Source: JACCUZ01 sp038246575 (GTDB taxonomy: Bacteria > Actinomycetota > Actinomycetes > JACCUZ01). From it: 64,000 nucleotides of DNA. Of this stretch, positions 42,130 to 50,742 are shown piece by piece; the stretch's first letter is position 1, and every line of letters begins with the position of its first letter. The stretch covers positions 31,597 to 95,596 of the forward strand of contig JBBRVU010000002.1 in the NCBI GenBank assembly GCA_038246575.1. The letters are read 5' to 3'. The notes under the pieces were generated by a model, which did not search any database, was not told where the DNA came from, and saw only the letters and a list, made by a program, of their open reading frames with translations. The position numbers and the translations under genes are program-made.

Positions 42130-43265
42130 ACCGAACCGGCCGTCCGCCTGGCGCACGCACAGGCAGACCGCTCAGCGTCAACGCGCGCTTCGTCACCGCC
42201 GGAGTCGGCGCCCACGCCCGGCCATTGCCCAGCCGTGCCAGCGCCGCCGACCTATGGGCGTCCGTCGAAGCTCTCGCGGTGGCTCCCGACGGCTTCTCGC
42301 GCCTGGCCGTTCTGCACGACCGGACGATCGTCCCGCCCGCCCAACGCAAGTTCAGCGCCTATGTGGCGCAGGCCCGCCAGTACTACCAGGCGATCGCGGC
42401 CCTCGACCCCGTCTCCAAGCCGCTGATGGGGTACTACTTCGCGCTGAACCTGACCAAGGCCTACCTCACAGCCGCGGATCCGACCCTCATCATCAAGGGC
42501 CACGGAGCCGGCGAGGGCACGGACATCGGCCAGCGGTACACGTTCACGCAAGAGGTCCTCCGGCTCGACGACAAGGGCGTCGCGAAGGACCTGGCCCTCA
42601 GGACAGGACGCCGCTTCTGGTACCCGAAGGGGCACCGAATGATCAAGGTATCCCGCCTCGCTGCCTACCTCCCAGAGGCATACGACCTTTACGCCGACGC
42701 CCTCGGACAGCCCCCGAAACTGGTGCCGATCACACGCATGGGCGTTCGCGAGACCACCGGTACGCCTCGGTCCGCATGGCTGACCGTCGACGTTGACCGG
42801 GCCGTTCTGCAACAGCGCGGCATCAACGCGACAGCCCTGCCTGCCAAAGCCGCACTGTTCGGGCGGAACTTCCGCCTCGTCAGCGATACCAGCGCCGAAA
42901 GCGACCCGGCCACCGTCACGTACGAATCGATCGATTCGGTGTCGTTCAACCAGCGGGCGCAGGCACTTCCCGGGCTGCGGGAGGCGTTTGACGCCAGCCT
43001 GATCGCCCGCAACCGCGCCGCGGGGGGCGGCGGTCAGGACTATGTCGTGCTGTCGGTGCGAACGGAACTCCTATCCCACGAGGCTGTCACGTTCCTGATG
43101 CTCCTGCACCTGAGCAACATGGTTCGCTACCGACCGGATCACGTCGAAGCACTCCGAGGGACCAAGTACTTTTGGCTGTTCTCGAGTTGGGTTGACCGTG
43201 CCTGCGAAAACCTCCTTCTCTCGCTGGCGAGTCGCATCACCCTGGAGGAGCACGTCATCAGCTGA
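42126..43265 (+). CDS. YaaC-like protein
   Basis: 379 residues from GTG 42126 overlapping the previous stop. The pattern ARQYYQAIAALDPVSKPLMGYYFALNLTKAYLTA near residue 75, and the C-terminal VTFLMLLHLSNMVRYRPDHVEALRGTKYFWLFSSWVDRACENLLLSLASRI, fit the YaaC family. The function of YaaC is unknown. No catalytic motif, membrane helix or signal peptide is seen. As the second gene of a coupled pair it probably acts with the DUF7662/YaaA/GIY-YIG protein. Confidence 0.78.
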   Translation: MNRTGRPPGARTGRPLSVNARFVTAGVGAHARPLPSRASAADLWASVEALAVAPDGFSRLAVLHDRTIVPPAQRKFSAYVAQARQYYQAIAALDPVSKPLMGYYFALNLTKAYLTAADPTLIIKGHGAGEGTDIGQRYTFTQEVLRLDDKGVAKDLALRTGRRFWYPKGHRMIKVSRLAAYLPEAYDLYADALGQPPKLVPITRMGVRETTGTPRSAWLTVDVDRAVLQQRGINATALPAKAALFGRNFRLVSDTSAESDPATVTYESIDSVSFNQRAQALPGLREAFDASLIARNRAAGGGGQDYVVLSVRTELLSHEAVTFLMLLHLSNMVRYRPDHVEALRGTKYFWLFSSWVDRACENLLLSLASRITLEEHVIS

Positions 43266-43427
43266 ACTCTCGGCAGTGCCAGAACGAGGCCGCCGAGGCG
43301 GGCAAGCCGCACGAGCACCCCTACTTTTACGAACGTGGTGCTGCCGGCCCTGGCCGTCACCCCGGGAAGCAGTCTGGAGCGCAACCGCATGAGTGGGTGA
43401 TCGACCGGCGGTGCCTGATCTCACGTC

Positions 43428-43433
43428 TACCCT
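43428..43433 (+). promoter_or_regulatory. -10 box (TACCCT) of the NYN gene
   Basis: TACCCT lies 24 bases before the ATG at 43457, and a strong AAGGGGAGGG ribosome site sits between them. It suggests that the NYN gene has its own promoter rather than reading through from the YaaC gene. Confidence 0.4.
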
Positions 43434-43456
43434 GTGCCTATCAAGGGGAGGGCTTC

Positions 43457-44479
43457 ATGGCGAGGTCGTACTGCAGCTTGTACGTGGATGCGGGTTACCT
43501 GATCGCTGCGGCTTCGACCCGCGTGACGGGCACCTCTCTGAGGTCCGCCACAGACGTGGACGTTCCGGGGCTCCTCGCGGACCTCACGAAGCAGGTCGAA
43601 GCGGACAGTGGTCTGCCGCTGCTGCGCATTCACTGGTACGACTCCGGGACACGCCAGGGCGCCCCGTCGGGTAACCAGCGCGACATCGCCACGCTACCGA
43701 AGGTGAAACTGCGGCTCGGCAGGGTCGGGTTCAACGGCGAGCAGAAGGGCGTCGACCTCAAGCTCGCGCTGGACCTGATCACCCAGTCCCGGAACAAGGC
43801 CGCAGAGGTCGTTTACCTGGTCTCTGGCGACGATGACCTCAGCGAGGCCGTCGAGGAGGCCCAGCACCAAGGCGTTCAGGTCATCAGCCTGGTCGTGCCC
43901 GATGCTCAGGGGCAACCGATCTCGGTGTCGCAGAACCTGCAGATGACTGTGGACCAGTTGCATCTGATCTCCGCGCCGGTGATCGATGACCACGTGTCGA
44001 AGTCGACCGCCGCCGCCATCAGGGAGGTCGCCATCACCTCCGTGGCTGGGGGGCATCAAGCGCAACCAGACCGGATGACGGCTCCGGCTGAGGCTGCGCA
44101 GCCGACCCCCGTTCCTGGCCCGACGCATGCAGCTCGGCCGCTACCCAGACCCCCGATCGCGAGGCCGGCCAGCCCAGCACGGATGCCGGTGTACAGCACG
44201 TCGACCGGGAGCATCGGCGGCTACGGGACGCATGCGCCGCTCGATGATCTCGCGAGGGATGCAATAGGTGACGTCGTTGACAAGGTGGTCGTGAACTGGT
44301 GGCGGGGCGCATCCGAAGCGAGTCGTAACGAGTTGATGCGGGGCAAGCCGCTCATCCCGGCTGACATGGACCGAGCCTTGTTGAGCGACTTGAGCAACAG
44401 GTTGGCGGTCTACGACATCCCGCAGGACTGGCGATTCGCACTTCGTGACGCGTTCTGGCTCAAGGTGGGTGGCCTTTGA
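43457..44479 (+). CDS. NYN-domain nuclease
   Basis: 340 residues from ATG 43457. The NYN/PIN-like fold has SLYVDAGYLIAAAS at the start, GVDLKLALDLITQSRNKAAEVVYLVSGDDDLSEAVEEAQHQGVQV in the middle (Asp residues of the metal site) and LVVPDAQGQPI. A Pro-rich linker (~210-265) leads to a helical C-terminal domain (DLARDAIGDVVDKVVVNWWRGASEASRNELMRGKP) that I do not recognise. NYN nucleases cut RNA, tRNA or DNA and occur in defence islands. Confidence 0.8.
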   Translation: MARSYCSLYVDAGYLIAAASTRVTGTSLRSATDVDVPGLLADLTKQVEADSGLPLLRIHWYDSGTRQGAPSGNQRDIATLPKVKLRLGRVGFNGEQKGVDLKLALDLITQSRNKAAEVVYLVSGDDDLSEAVEEAQHQGVQVISLVVPDAQGQPISVSQNLQMTVDQLHLISAPVIDDHVSKSTAAAIREVAITSVAGGHQAQPDRMTAPAEAAQPTPVPGPTHAARPLPRPPIARPASPARMPVYSTSTGSIGGYGTHAPLDDLARDAIGDVVDKVVVNWWRGASEASRNELMRGKPLIPADMDRALLSDLSNRLAVYDIPQDWRFALRDAFWLKVGGL

Positions 44480-44574
44480 CATGCCCTACCTTGCAGCCAC
44501 CCCGTCATCAGAGGGAGAACGCCTATCGATTGACGGGCCGAGCGGCTCGAAGGTTCTCGTCACACCAAGATCAT

Positions 44575-46425
44575 TCAGTCGTTGGCGGGTTGCTCCGTCT
44601 GGGGGCCCGGCCAGATCTTCCACACGAGGCCTGCCAGGTAGATCGTGCGGAGCTCGATGTGTTGCTCATCCCACGAGTCCGCCCACGTGGTCGCCGTCGG
44701 CTCTGACGGATGCCGCAGAATGGACCCGGTGGTGAGCCGCAGGAGCGAGTGTTCCGAGAGCGCCGGCCGCTTCTTCTCCCAGGGCCCGTTGGACAACTCG
44801 GGCTGCATTCTCGACGTCGCCAGGGTCAAGTTCCCGATCCAGTGCAGCATCTGGTTTCGCTTCGCTTCGGCTTCCGGGTCACCTGGAGCCGGCAGCGGCC
44901 AGTGCGTCTTCCAGGTCTGCGGCAGGACGTGCTCGATGGTCAGTTTGGTCCCATCGGTGACTGGCGCGAGCTGCTCGGTGAGCCCGGTTCGTAGGTGCCG
45001 CTCGATCGCTTCGAGGATGACGCGCAGCCGGCCCTGCTGGATGCGGCCGTAGGCCGGACGGCGCAAGCCCTGGAACACGTCCATGTCCGCGGGCCACCGG
45101 CGTGGATCGACGTCATATCGGGTCAGCTCAGCCACCACGACGTCGTCGGGTGCCTCGCTCGGGCGAGACCGGATGGCGTTGCCCAGGTCCCGAAAGAGAT
45201 TGTTGTAGTCCTTGGTTGTCAGCCCGCAAAGCACCCGTCGGATCAGGAAGCTGTCTAACGCCTGGAGCGCCCGGAGGCGACCGGCAGGGCTAAGCCTGTC
45301 GTCCGGTAGCCCGTACAAATGAAGGAGCACCGGCATGACCGTGGTCGTGTCGAGCGCGGCGAGTCGGGTGAAGAACTGCCCCTCCGCGCTGTCATACGGG
45401 CGCGCACCGAAGCTGTCGTAGATCTGTCCGTACCGACGAAGCTCAGCGAACACGCCTTCGACCGGCATGGCGCTGTCGGTAAGCCACCTGTCGAACTCGG
45501 CGTACATCGTGGTCGGTGAGATGTCGCGGCCGCTGACCATCGTCAGCCAATGTCCGAGAAACAGGTCTAGCCGGGAACGCTTCGCCCGGCCAATCCGCTG
45601 TTCCCTGCGCCAGGTGCTCGGCTCGTCGAAAGGACGCCAGTATGTGTCGTAGAGGTTCTCCACGTCCCGCCCCTGCGCCTCCGCGCTACGGAAGAGCAGA
45701 TTTTTCACCAGGTCCGCGGCCTCGAGCGGCGTTCCGCGGCCGTTGAGCGTCTCGAAGATGATCTGGGCGTCGTCGTGCTCTTCCAGGTCGACGACGACCA
45801 GCCGGACCCGGTCACGCACCGTCGTTACCAGCGCCTCGAGTCGGCCCGCGGCTGTGGTGTCGGGATCGTGATCGACGTCGGCGGCGTCGAGCCAGTCGAC
45901 GATCGCCGCGTCGAAGTAGCCGCGAGCCGCTCGCAACCCGACCTCGCCGGTTTCCACCTGCCCCTCCAGGGCCGACCGGTACGCGTCCCGGTCCGGGTTG
46001 GATGGCCACACCTTGAACTGCTGGGTCAGGTCCGACGCCGGCACGAGGTCCGGGTCGTTGTCGCACAACTTCCCGATCAACCGCTCCGACCGCTCGTCCC
46101 CCCGGGCGTCCGCTATCCCGCGGATGGACGCGAGAAGGACCTGGAGCGTGGTGAGGCGCTGCTGGCCGTCTATGACCTGCCGAGTCTCGAGTCGGGTGAT
46201 GACGTTCGGCATCTGGGCCAGCACCACAGCCCCGAGGAAGTACCCGCCACCAGCATGCCCCCCATTGAGCTCCCGTTCGACATTCTCGGCCGCTCGTCGC
46301 AGATCATCAAACAGCTCGGTCCAGTTCGGCTCGCGCTTCCACGTGTACGGCCGCTGGAACAGCGGGACCGTGTAGCAGGCGTCCTTGCCGAAGAGCGTCT
46401 TGAGCTCCACGATGTCAGTCTTCAC
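44575..46425 (-). CDS. GmrSD-like DUF262/DUF1524 restriction protein
   Basis: 616 residues from GTG 46425; an ATG at 46464 is possible but has no ribosome site. The DUF262 half shows VPLFQRPYTWKREPNWTELFDDL and TRQVIDGQQRLTTLQVLLASI (the nucleotide-binding DGQQR motif), then IIFETLNGRGTPLEAADLVKNLLF. The DUF1524 nuclease half has KLTIEHVLPQTWKTHW and WIGNLTLATSRMQPELSNGPWEKKR (His-x-H-type catalytic set). This is the fused GmrSD form, a type IV enzyme that cuts DNA with modified bases. A neighbouring gene pair (NERD and HNH) completes a type IV-like cluster. Confidence 0.88.
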   Translation of the reverse strand: MKTDIVELKTLFGKDACYTVPLFQRPYTWKREPNWTELFDDLRRAAENVERELNGGHAGGGYFLGAVVLAQMPNVITRLETRQVIDGQQRLTTLQVLLASIRGIADARGDERSERLIGKLCDNDPDLVPASDLTQQFKVWPSNPDRDAYRSALEGQVETGEVGLRAARGYFDAAIVDWLDAADVDHDPDTTAAGRLEALVTTVRDRVRLVVVDLEEHDDAQIIFETLNGRGTPLEAADLVKNLLFRSAEAQGRDVENLYDTYWRPFDEPSTWRREQRIGRAKRSRLDLFLGHWLTMVSGRDISPTTMYAEFDRWLTDSAMPVEGVFAELRRYGQIYDSFGARPYDSAEGQFFTRLAALDTTTVMPVLLHLYGLPDDRLSPAGRLRALQALDSFLIRRVLCGLTTKDYNNLFRDLGNAIRSRPSEAPDDVVVAELTRYDVDPRRWPADMDVFQGLRRPAYGRIQQGRLRVILEAIERHLRTGLTEQLAPVTDGTKLTIEHVLPQTWKTHWPLPAPGDPEAEAKRNQMLHWIGNLTLATSRMQPELSNGPWEKKRPALSEHSLLRLTTGSILRHPSEPTATTWADSWDEQHIELRTIYLAGLVWKIWPGPQTEQPAND

Positions 46426-46840
46426 GAACCCCCCAGGGCAAGCACCAGTCGAGCTGGCCGACATGCTGGCACGAGTCTTACTGCATGGCGACGGCGCCCC
46501 ACCTTGGTCCGAGAGCACCGTGGATCGCGTCCTGCTTGGCGCCGCCCTTCTCGAGGAGGCCGACGACGCATGCATGTGATGAGCCCACCGGTGCCTCAGG
46601 AGTGCCGGACGACGCCTGAGGGGTGGGGGGCCTCACGCCTCCGCATGGAGGCATCAGCGCGAAGGCTGCGGCGCTGATGCCTCCAGCGGTCGAGGCGGAC
46701 CGGCGAGACGTGCGGGTGCGTCTAGCTCGAGCCAAGCAGTGTCGCGTCCACGGAACTGATCTCGCCAAATCACCGCGATGGACGACAGCCTTGTCGGTCG
46801 GCGACCTTCAGCGCCCCGGGTATCGGGCCGATCGAGTCAT
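46426..46840. other. intergenic region between DUF262 and NERD genes
   Basis: 415 bases with no supported gene. It holds the strong inverted repeat listed separately; otherwise I see only short open frames with no protein character. It should contain the two divergent promoters, but no convincing -10/-35 pair was picked out. Confidence 0.5.
46646..46685. repeat. 15-bp perfect inverted repeat upstream of the NERD gene
   Basis: TGGAGGCATCAGCGC (46646-46660) pairs exactly with GCGCTGATGCCTCCA (46671-46685) across a ten-base loop. There is no T run after it, so it is not a typical terminator. It lies in the 415-base region between two divergent genes and could be an operator, a small structured RNA or a relic repeat. 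Related bases (GCCTCCGC) lie just upstream. Confidence 0.75.
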
Positions 46841-47578
46841 ATGTCCATCACGGGGTTGATTCCGCGGCGCCATCGCGCCGGTCGTCGGGCAGAGCAGCGC
46901 TACCGACAACTTCGGCGCCGTTGGCGGAAGCGGGTGTTGTGGCGGTTTCGTCTGGCCATCTGGCCGGTTCTCCTGCTGACGTTCGTGGGTGCTGGGCTCC
47001 CCAGACCTTGGGGCTGGATGGCGGGATCGGTCTTCGGTGCCTTTTGGACGCTCTGGCTGGTCACCAGGGACGCCGTCCCGCGCCACATCGAGCAGTGGCT
47101 GGACGGTGCCGAGGGTGAGAAGCGGACGGAGAAGCGACTTAGGTCACTCGAGGCGAGGGGCTGGGTGGTCGCCCACGACCTCGAGGCCAAGTACGGGAAC
47201 ATCGATCACTTTGTCGTGGGCCCGAGCGGCGTCTTCCTGCTCGACTCGAAGAACTGGGGCGGGACGGTCACCCTGGAAGACGGCATCGTGATGGTGACGC
47301 CGCGCGACAACCCGGACGCTGCCTGGTCGCCGCGCGGGCTGTCTCGAGCACTCAAAGCTGCCAGCGCCGGCAACAACGAGGCCATCCAACGGCTGACCGG
47401 GGTCCGTGAATGGGTGCAGCCGGTCGTGGTGGTCTGGGCGCCGTTCGAGGCACGATGCGTGTTGGCCGAGGGGATCCGTTACGTTGCTGGTGACGCACTT
47501 GTCGAGTGGCTGACGGCCCAACCGGCGCGGCTGGACCCGGCAACGGTCGAGCGGGTCGGACGTCTCTTCGCTGTATAG
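46841..47578 (+). CDS. NERD-domain membrane protein
   Basis: 245 residues from ATG 46841. The N-terminus is strongly basic (RRHRAGRRAEQRYRQLRRRWRKR), followed by two membrane helices (LAIWPVLLLTFVGAGL and GWMAGSVFGAFWTLWLVT). The NERD (nuclease-related) domain follows: GAEGEKRTEKRLRSLEARGWVVAHDLEAKYGNIDHFVVGPSGVFLLDSKNWGGTVTLEDG. The Asp of NIDHFVV and the DSKN motif correspond to catalytic residues of the restriction-like fold. NERD proteins are linked with DNA processing and defence. It converges on the HNH gene with a seven-base gap. Confidence 0.85.
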   Translation: MSITGLIPRRHRAGRRAEQRYRQLRRRWRKRVLWRFRLAIWPVLLLTFVGAGLPRPWGWMAGSVFGAFWTLWLVTRDAVPRHIEQWLDGAEGEKRTEKRLRSLEARGWVVAHDLEAKYGNIDHFVVGPSGVFLLDSKNWGGTVTLEDGIVMVTPRDNPDAAWSPRGLSRALKAASAGNNEAIQRLTGVREWVQPVVVVWAPFEARCVLAEGIRYVAGDALVEWLTAQPARLDPATVERVGRLFAV

Positions 47579-47585
47579 CGCTCGT

Positions 47586-48476
47586 TCAGCCGGCGAGGAA
47601 AGACTTATGTCGCTCTGCCAGGCGATCCGGGTCGGGATGTTCGGCCTTGCGGGCGGGAAGCTGGATCGTGGTGCCGTGCATCTCCTGGAGGCCGTGCTTG
47701 AGCATTGGGCCGTCGGCCTCGTCGAGCAGTGCCTGGTTGATCTCGACCCGATAGGTCGGCGTGATGCCGAGCAGCCGCCGGTCGTAGGCAGCGTGGTGGA
47801 TCTTGCACAGACTCAGGCCGTTGGTGACGATCGCGAGTCCCGCCTGCTCCGAGTCCACCGTGATGTGGGCCGCGTCGAGCAGGTCGCCGTGCCGCAGTCG
47901 GCACACCGCGCACTGGACCTCGTAGGCCCGCACGACCATCCCGCGGAACATGGCCTGGTGCAGCCGCCGTCGGGTGATCTGTTCCGCGTAGCGCCGCTCA
48001 ATGGGGCTGAGCTCCGACGGTCGGGCCAGGATGTGCAGGGCCTCGTCGACAGCGATGACGAACTGACGACGCTCGAGATCGTCGTCGATGACGAAGACCG
48101 GGAAGATGGGGACGTACGCGTTGTCGATCTTCCGCAACAGGATCAGCGGCAGGTCCAGCTCCTTGGCCCGCCTCAGCTTGGTGTTGTCGCCCTCGACCGA
48201 CCCGGCGCGGTAGTCGTAGCGGAAGAGCCCGCCGTCAACCTCGCGGTCGTCATAGGGCCCGTCCGGTGAGCTGACGATCGACAGCGTGGCGTTGAGGTCG
48301 CGTGGGTTCCAGATGCCCTTCGAGGTGTCTATCAGCCGTCGTCGGGTGCCGTCGCCGAGGTCGAAGTCGCTGAGCTCCGCTCGGGTGAGGAAGCCGCCGG
48401 ATTGGGCAACGCGGGTCGCGAGGCGATGCATCAGCCGGTCACGCAGCTGCGCATCGTGCACAAGCGAGATCGCCAT
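47586..48476 (-). CDS. HNH nuclease of McrA-like type
   Basis: 296 residues from ATG 48476. The first ~60 residues look like a small winged helix (LMHRLATRVAQSGGFLTRAELSDFDLGDGTRRRLIDTSKGIWNPRDLNATLSIV). A middle domain (GLFRYDYRAGSVEGDNTKLRRAKELDLPLILLRKI) resembles the base-recognition (SRA/YDG-like) region of ScoMcrA-type enzymes. The HNH nuclease is CAVCRLRHGDLLDAAHITVDSEQAGLAIVTNGLSLCKIHHAAYDRRLLGI. This is likely a type IV enzyme that cuts modified DNA, like the DUF262 enzyme nearby. The SRA-like call is less certain than the HNH call. Confidence 0.82.
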   Translation of the reverse strand: MAISLVHDAQLRDRLMHRLATRVAQSGGFLTRAELSDFDLGDGTRRRLIDTSKGIWNPRDLNATLSIVSSPDGPYDDREVDGGLFRYDYRAGSVEGDNTKLRRAKELDLPLILLRKIDNAYVPIFPVFVIDDDLERRQFVIAVDEALHILARPSELSPIERRYAEQITRRRLHQAMFRGMVVRAYEVQCAVCRLRHGDLLDAAHITVDSEQAGLAIVTNGLSLCKIHHAAYDRRLLGITPTYRVEINQALLDEADGPMLKHGLQEMHGTTIQLPARKAEHPDPDRLAERHKSFLAG

Positions 48477-49020
48477 GGCCGGCAGCTTGGCATCTCAGCG
48501 CCGCGGTGACCAGATTGAGGACGAGCGAGGGTGGACCCCACCGGACGGCGAAGACACACGACCGTATCCACGGGATAGAGGGGTGTGCAGTTGCCTGGCG
48601 TTGGGGAGACGATCTTGCGCCGTGTGCCAGATTCCGGGACGTCCAGAGCGCGCAGAACATAGATGCAAGTGTGTGCCGCCTCGCTCGTCTCGGTGGGATG
48701 GGGCTACGGCGGTCGTCGTGGGGCAGGCGTGGTGACCTGGAACGGGGTTGGTGTCGGGCCTAGGTGGGCGTGGCCGGGTGGGTGGTCTGGGGTGGCAGGT
48801 CAGCAGGGTGGCCGTCGGGTCGGTTGGGTCGAGTCGGCAACCGGGTGCGGGCCGCGTTCGACGCGGTGCGACTGAGCTGAGCGGCCGGCGCCGGGAGACC
48901 CTGCGCACCCAGCCGGCCGGCGGCACCACGGAAGAGAGGGGCCCCGCGCCTGAGGACGCGTCTGGCGCACTGATGCGCCCGAGATGCCGACGAGCACGGC
49001 ACGTCGGGCGTGGTGGGGAG
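48477..49020. other. gene-free stretch between the defence island and the relaxase remnant
   Basis: 544 bases. Open frames on both strands are GC-rich shadows with no recognisable protein. Part of the sequence (about 48690-48860) is G-rich and repetitive (GTGGG/TGGGG runs) on the plus strand. I see no RNA gene. Confidence 0.45.
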
Positions 49021-49184
49021 TTATCGGGTGAGGTCGTGGGCGGTGCGCTCGCCCTTGGAGCGCTCCAAGAGGCGGGTGATGGCCTGCAGCGCCTCGATGT
49101 GCTCCGGCGGCTCAGATGCAAGGTCCAGGCCCTCTGCAGTGCGACGAGGTCGTCGCGCCGCTCGTTGAGGTGCAGCTCGCTGCG
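49021..49184 (-). pseudogene. duplicated 3' end of the relaxase gene (broken)
   Basis: Minus-strand reading ends ...PPEHIEALQAITRLLERSKGERTAHDLTR and stop, nearly identical to the C-terminus of the relaxase at 50743-53283. The DNA is a direct repeat of 50743-50914, and begins just after HRSELHL of the relaxase. The part between HRSELHL and PPEHIEAL is in a different frame, so the copy is broken and has no start. It lies 1.7 kb from the parent on the same strand, with one gene in between. Confidence 0.8.
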
Positions 49185-49302
49185 GTGGAACGGATCGGAG
49201 CGCCGGCGACACCGACCCGCTTGTCGCCGGCAACGCGTCGGTGACAGATGGCACGGCCGGACAGGTGGAGGGGGCTCGTCCAGCAACCGCCCGCCTGGGC
49301 GT

Positions 49303-50607
49303 CTATGGAGAGGTGATGAATGCGCGACCCGTGACGTCGAGGACGGGGACGTTGTAGAGGATGCCTCCGGGCAGGCGGGCGGGTGACTGCATCGGCCGGT
49401 CCAGGCCGGGGCGCCACACGAGCAGCCGGGCCCGGCGGCCCTCGTTGAGCGCTATGACCAGCCACCTCCCGTCGCGGCTGAACGCGAGGCCGGCGGTCGA
49501 CTTCGGTGCCAGTTCGACACCTGGGACCAGTGACAAGGTGCCGGTGCGCAGGTCCTGCACGGCCAGGTCGGACGGCCCGCCGGGGTGCCCCGGGTCGTAG
49601 CGGGGGTCCGGGTTGGGGCGGGAGAGCTGGAACGCGGCGTACTGCTCGTTCGCGCTCAGGACGACCTCCGAGGCGAGGGCTCGACCGGCCGGAAGTGGGA
49701 AGCTTCGAGTGGCGGCACCGACACGGGTGCGGGTCCATATGAGGGCGCACGTGCGTGCGGGGTCGCAGTCCCGGTAGGTGAGGGCGAACCTGTCGGTCGC
49801 AGCGAGCACGTAGCCGTGGCCGAGGCGGCGGAGGTCGGAGGGGTCGGCGCGCGATACTGCGGCGATGTCGAAGCCGCCGTCGGCTGGTTGCTCGCCGTCG
49901 CGGATGAGGCTGCCGAGGAAGAACTGGTCGGTGGCCACGGCGGCCTCGAAGCCGATCGGCAGCGTCACAGAGCGGTCGCCGTCGACGGGTTGCAGCACCA
50001 TGGGTCCAGTGGCCAGATCGGTGGGATAGGAGAAGGCCCACACCGAGTCCGGCCCGCTCAGCAGGGCATCGATCCGCCCCGGCAGCGCCGCGCTGAGGGT
50101 GAGCCGCCGCGCGTTGAGACTGAGGACGGTCCCGGCCGGAGCCATCAGGTCCGCACATCGCAGGCGGACGGCGTGCAGACCGGCCTGCGACGCTGCCAGC
50201 TCGGTCACCTGTCCGCCACGGCCGGCACCCGCGGCCCGAAGGCGCCGCACGTCGCCGGTGTCTACGTCGACCAGGCGCACGCCGGCGCCTCCGACGAGGA
50301 CGGTGAGGCCGGTATTGACGCGCAGCGGACCAACGGAGAGCAAAGGCAGCGACGCATCGCTCCCGCAGGCTCCTACCGCGGACGGCCACGGCTGCAGGTC
50401 GCTGGGCGTCACGCTGGCGGGGGCGCTCCCTGCCGGTGCCGTCGGAGTCGACGTCGCCTCGGGCGCCGCGCCCTCGGGTGGCGGTGTCGGGTCCGGGCGG
50501 GCGACCGCGAACGCCACTACGGCGATGGCGGCCGCGACCCCGGCCGGGAGCAACCACCGCCGCCGTCGCGGCGGTCGGTCCGGGCCGTGACTAAGGATTT
50601 CCCCCAT
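49303..50607 (-). CDS. membrane-anchored beta-propeller-like protein
   Basis: 434 residues from ATG 50607. A basic N-terminus (PDRPPRRRRW) leads to one membrane helix (LLPAGVAAAIAVVAFAVA, ~19-36), a Pro/Thr/Ala-rich wall-spanning linker (~37-75), and an outside domain with repeated short beta units such as SGPDSVWAFSYPTDLATG, ARTCALIWTRTR and GLAFSRDGRWLVIALNEGRRARLLVWRPG, typical of WD40-like/TolB propellers. Function is unknown; a surface sensor or adhesion role is possible. It sits between the relaxase gene and the broken copy of its end. GGAGG precedes the ATG but at a very short spacing. Confidence 0.75.
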   Translation of the reverse strand: MGEILSHGPDRPPRRRRWLLPAGVAAAIAVVAFAVARPDPTPPPEGAAPEATSTPTAPAGSAPASVTPSDLQPWPSAVGACGSDASLPLLSVGPLRVNTGLTVLVGGAGVRLVDVDTGDVRRLRAAGAGRGGQVTELAASQAGLHAVRLRCADLMAPAGTVLSLNARRLTLSAALPGRIDALLSGPDSVWAFSYPTDLATGPMVLQPVDGDRSVTLPIGFEAAVATDQFFLGSLIRDGEQPADGGFDIAAVSRADPSDLRRLGHGYVLAATDRFALTYRDCDPARTCALIWTRTRVGAATRSFPLPAGRALASEVVLSANEQYAAFQLSRPNPDPRYDPGHPGGPSDLAVQDLRTGTLSLVPGVELAPKSTAGLAFSRDGRWLVIALNEGRRARLLVWRPGLDRPMQSPARLPGGILYNVPVLDVTGRAFITSP

Positions 50608-50742
50608 ACCTCCATAAGAGCATCGAAGAGCGACCGGCGGCAGCCCTGCCACGCCTCGACGCGCCAACGTGGCCGTCACATGTTGCTCGCCGAGCCGCAA
50701 GGGCGCAGGTCCCCGTCCCCGACTCGGCGCAAGGCCGTGCGC

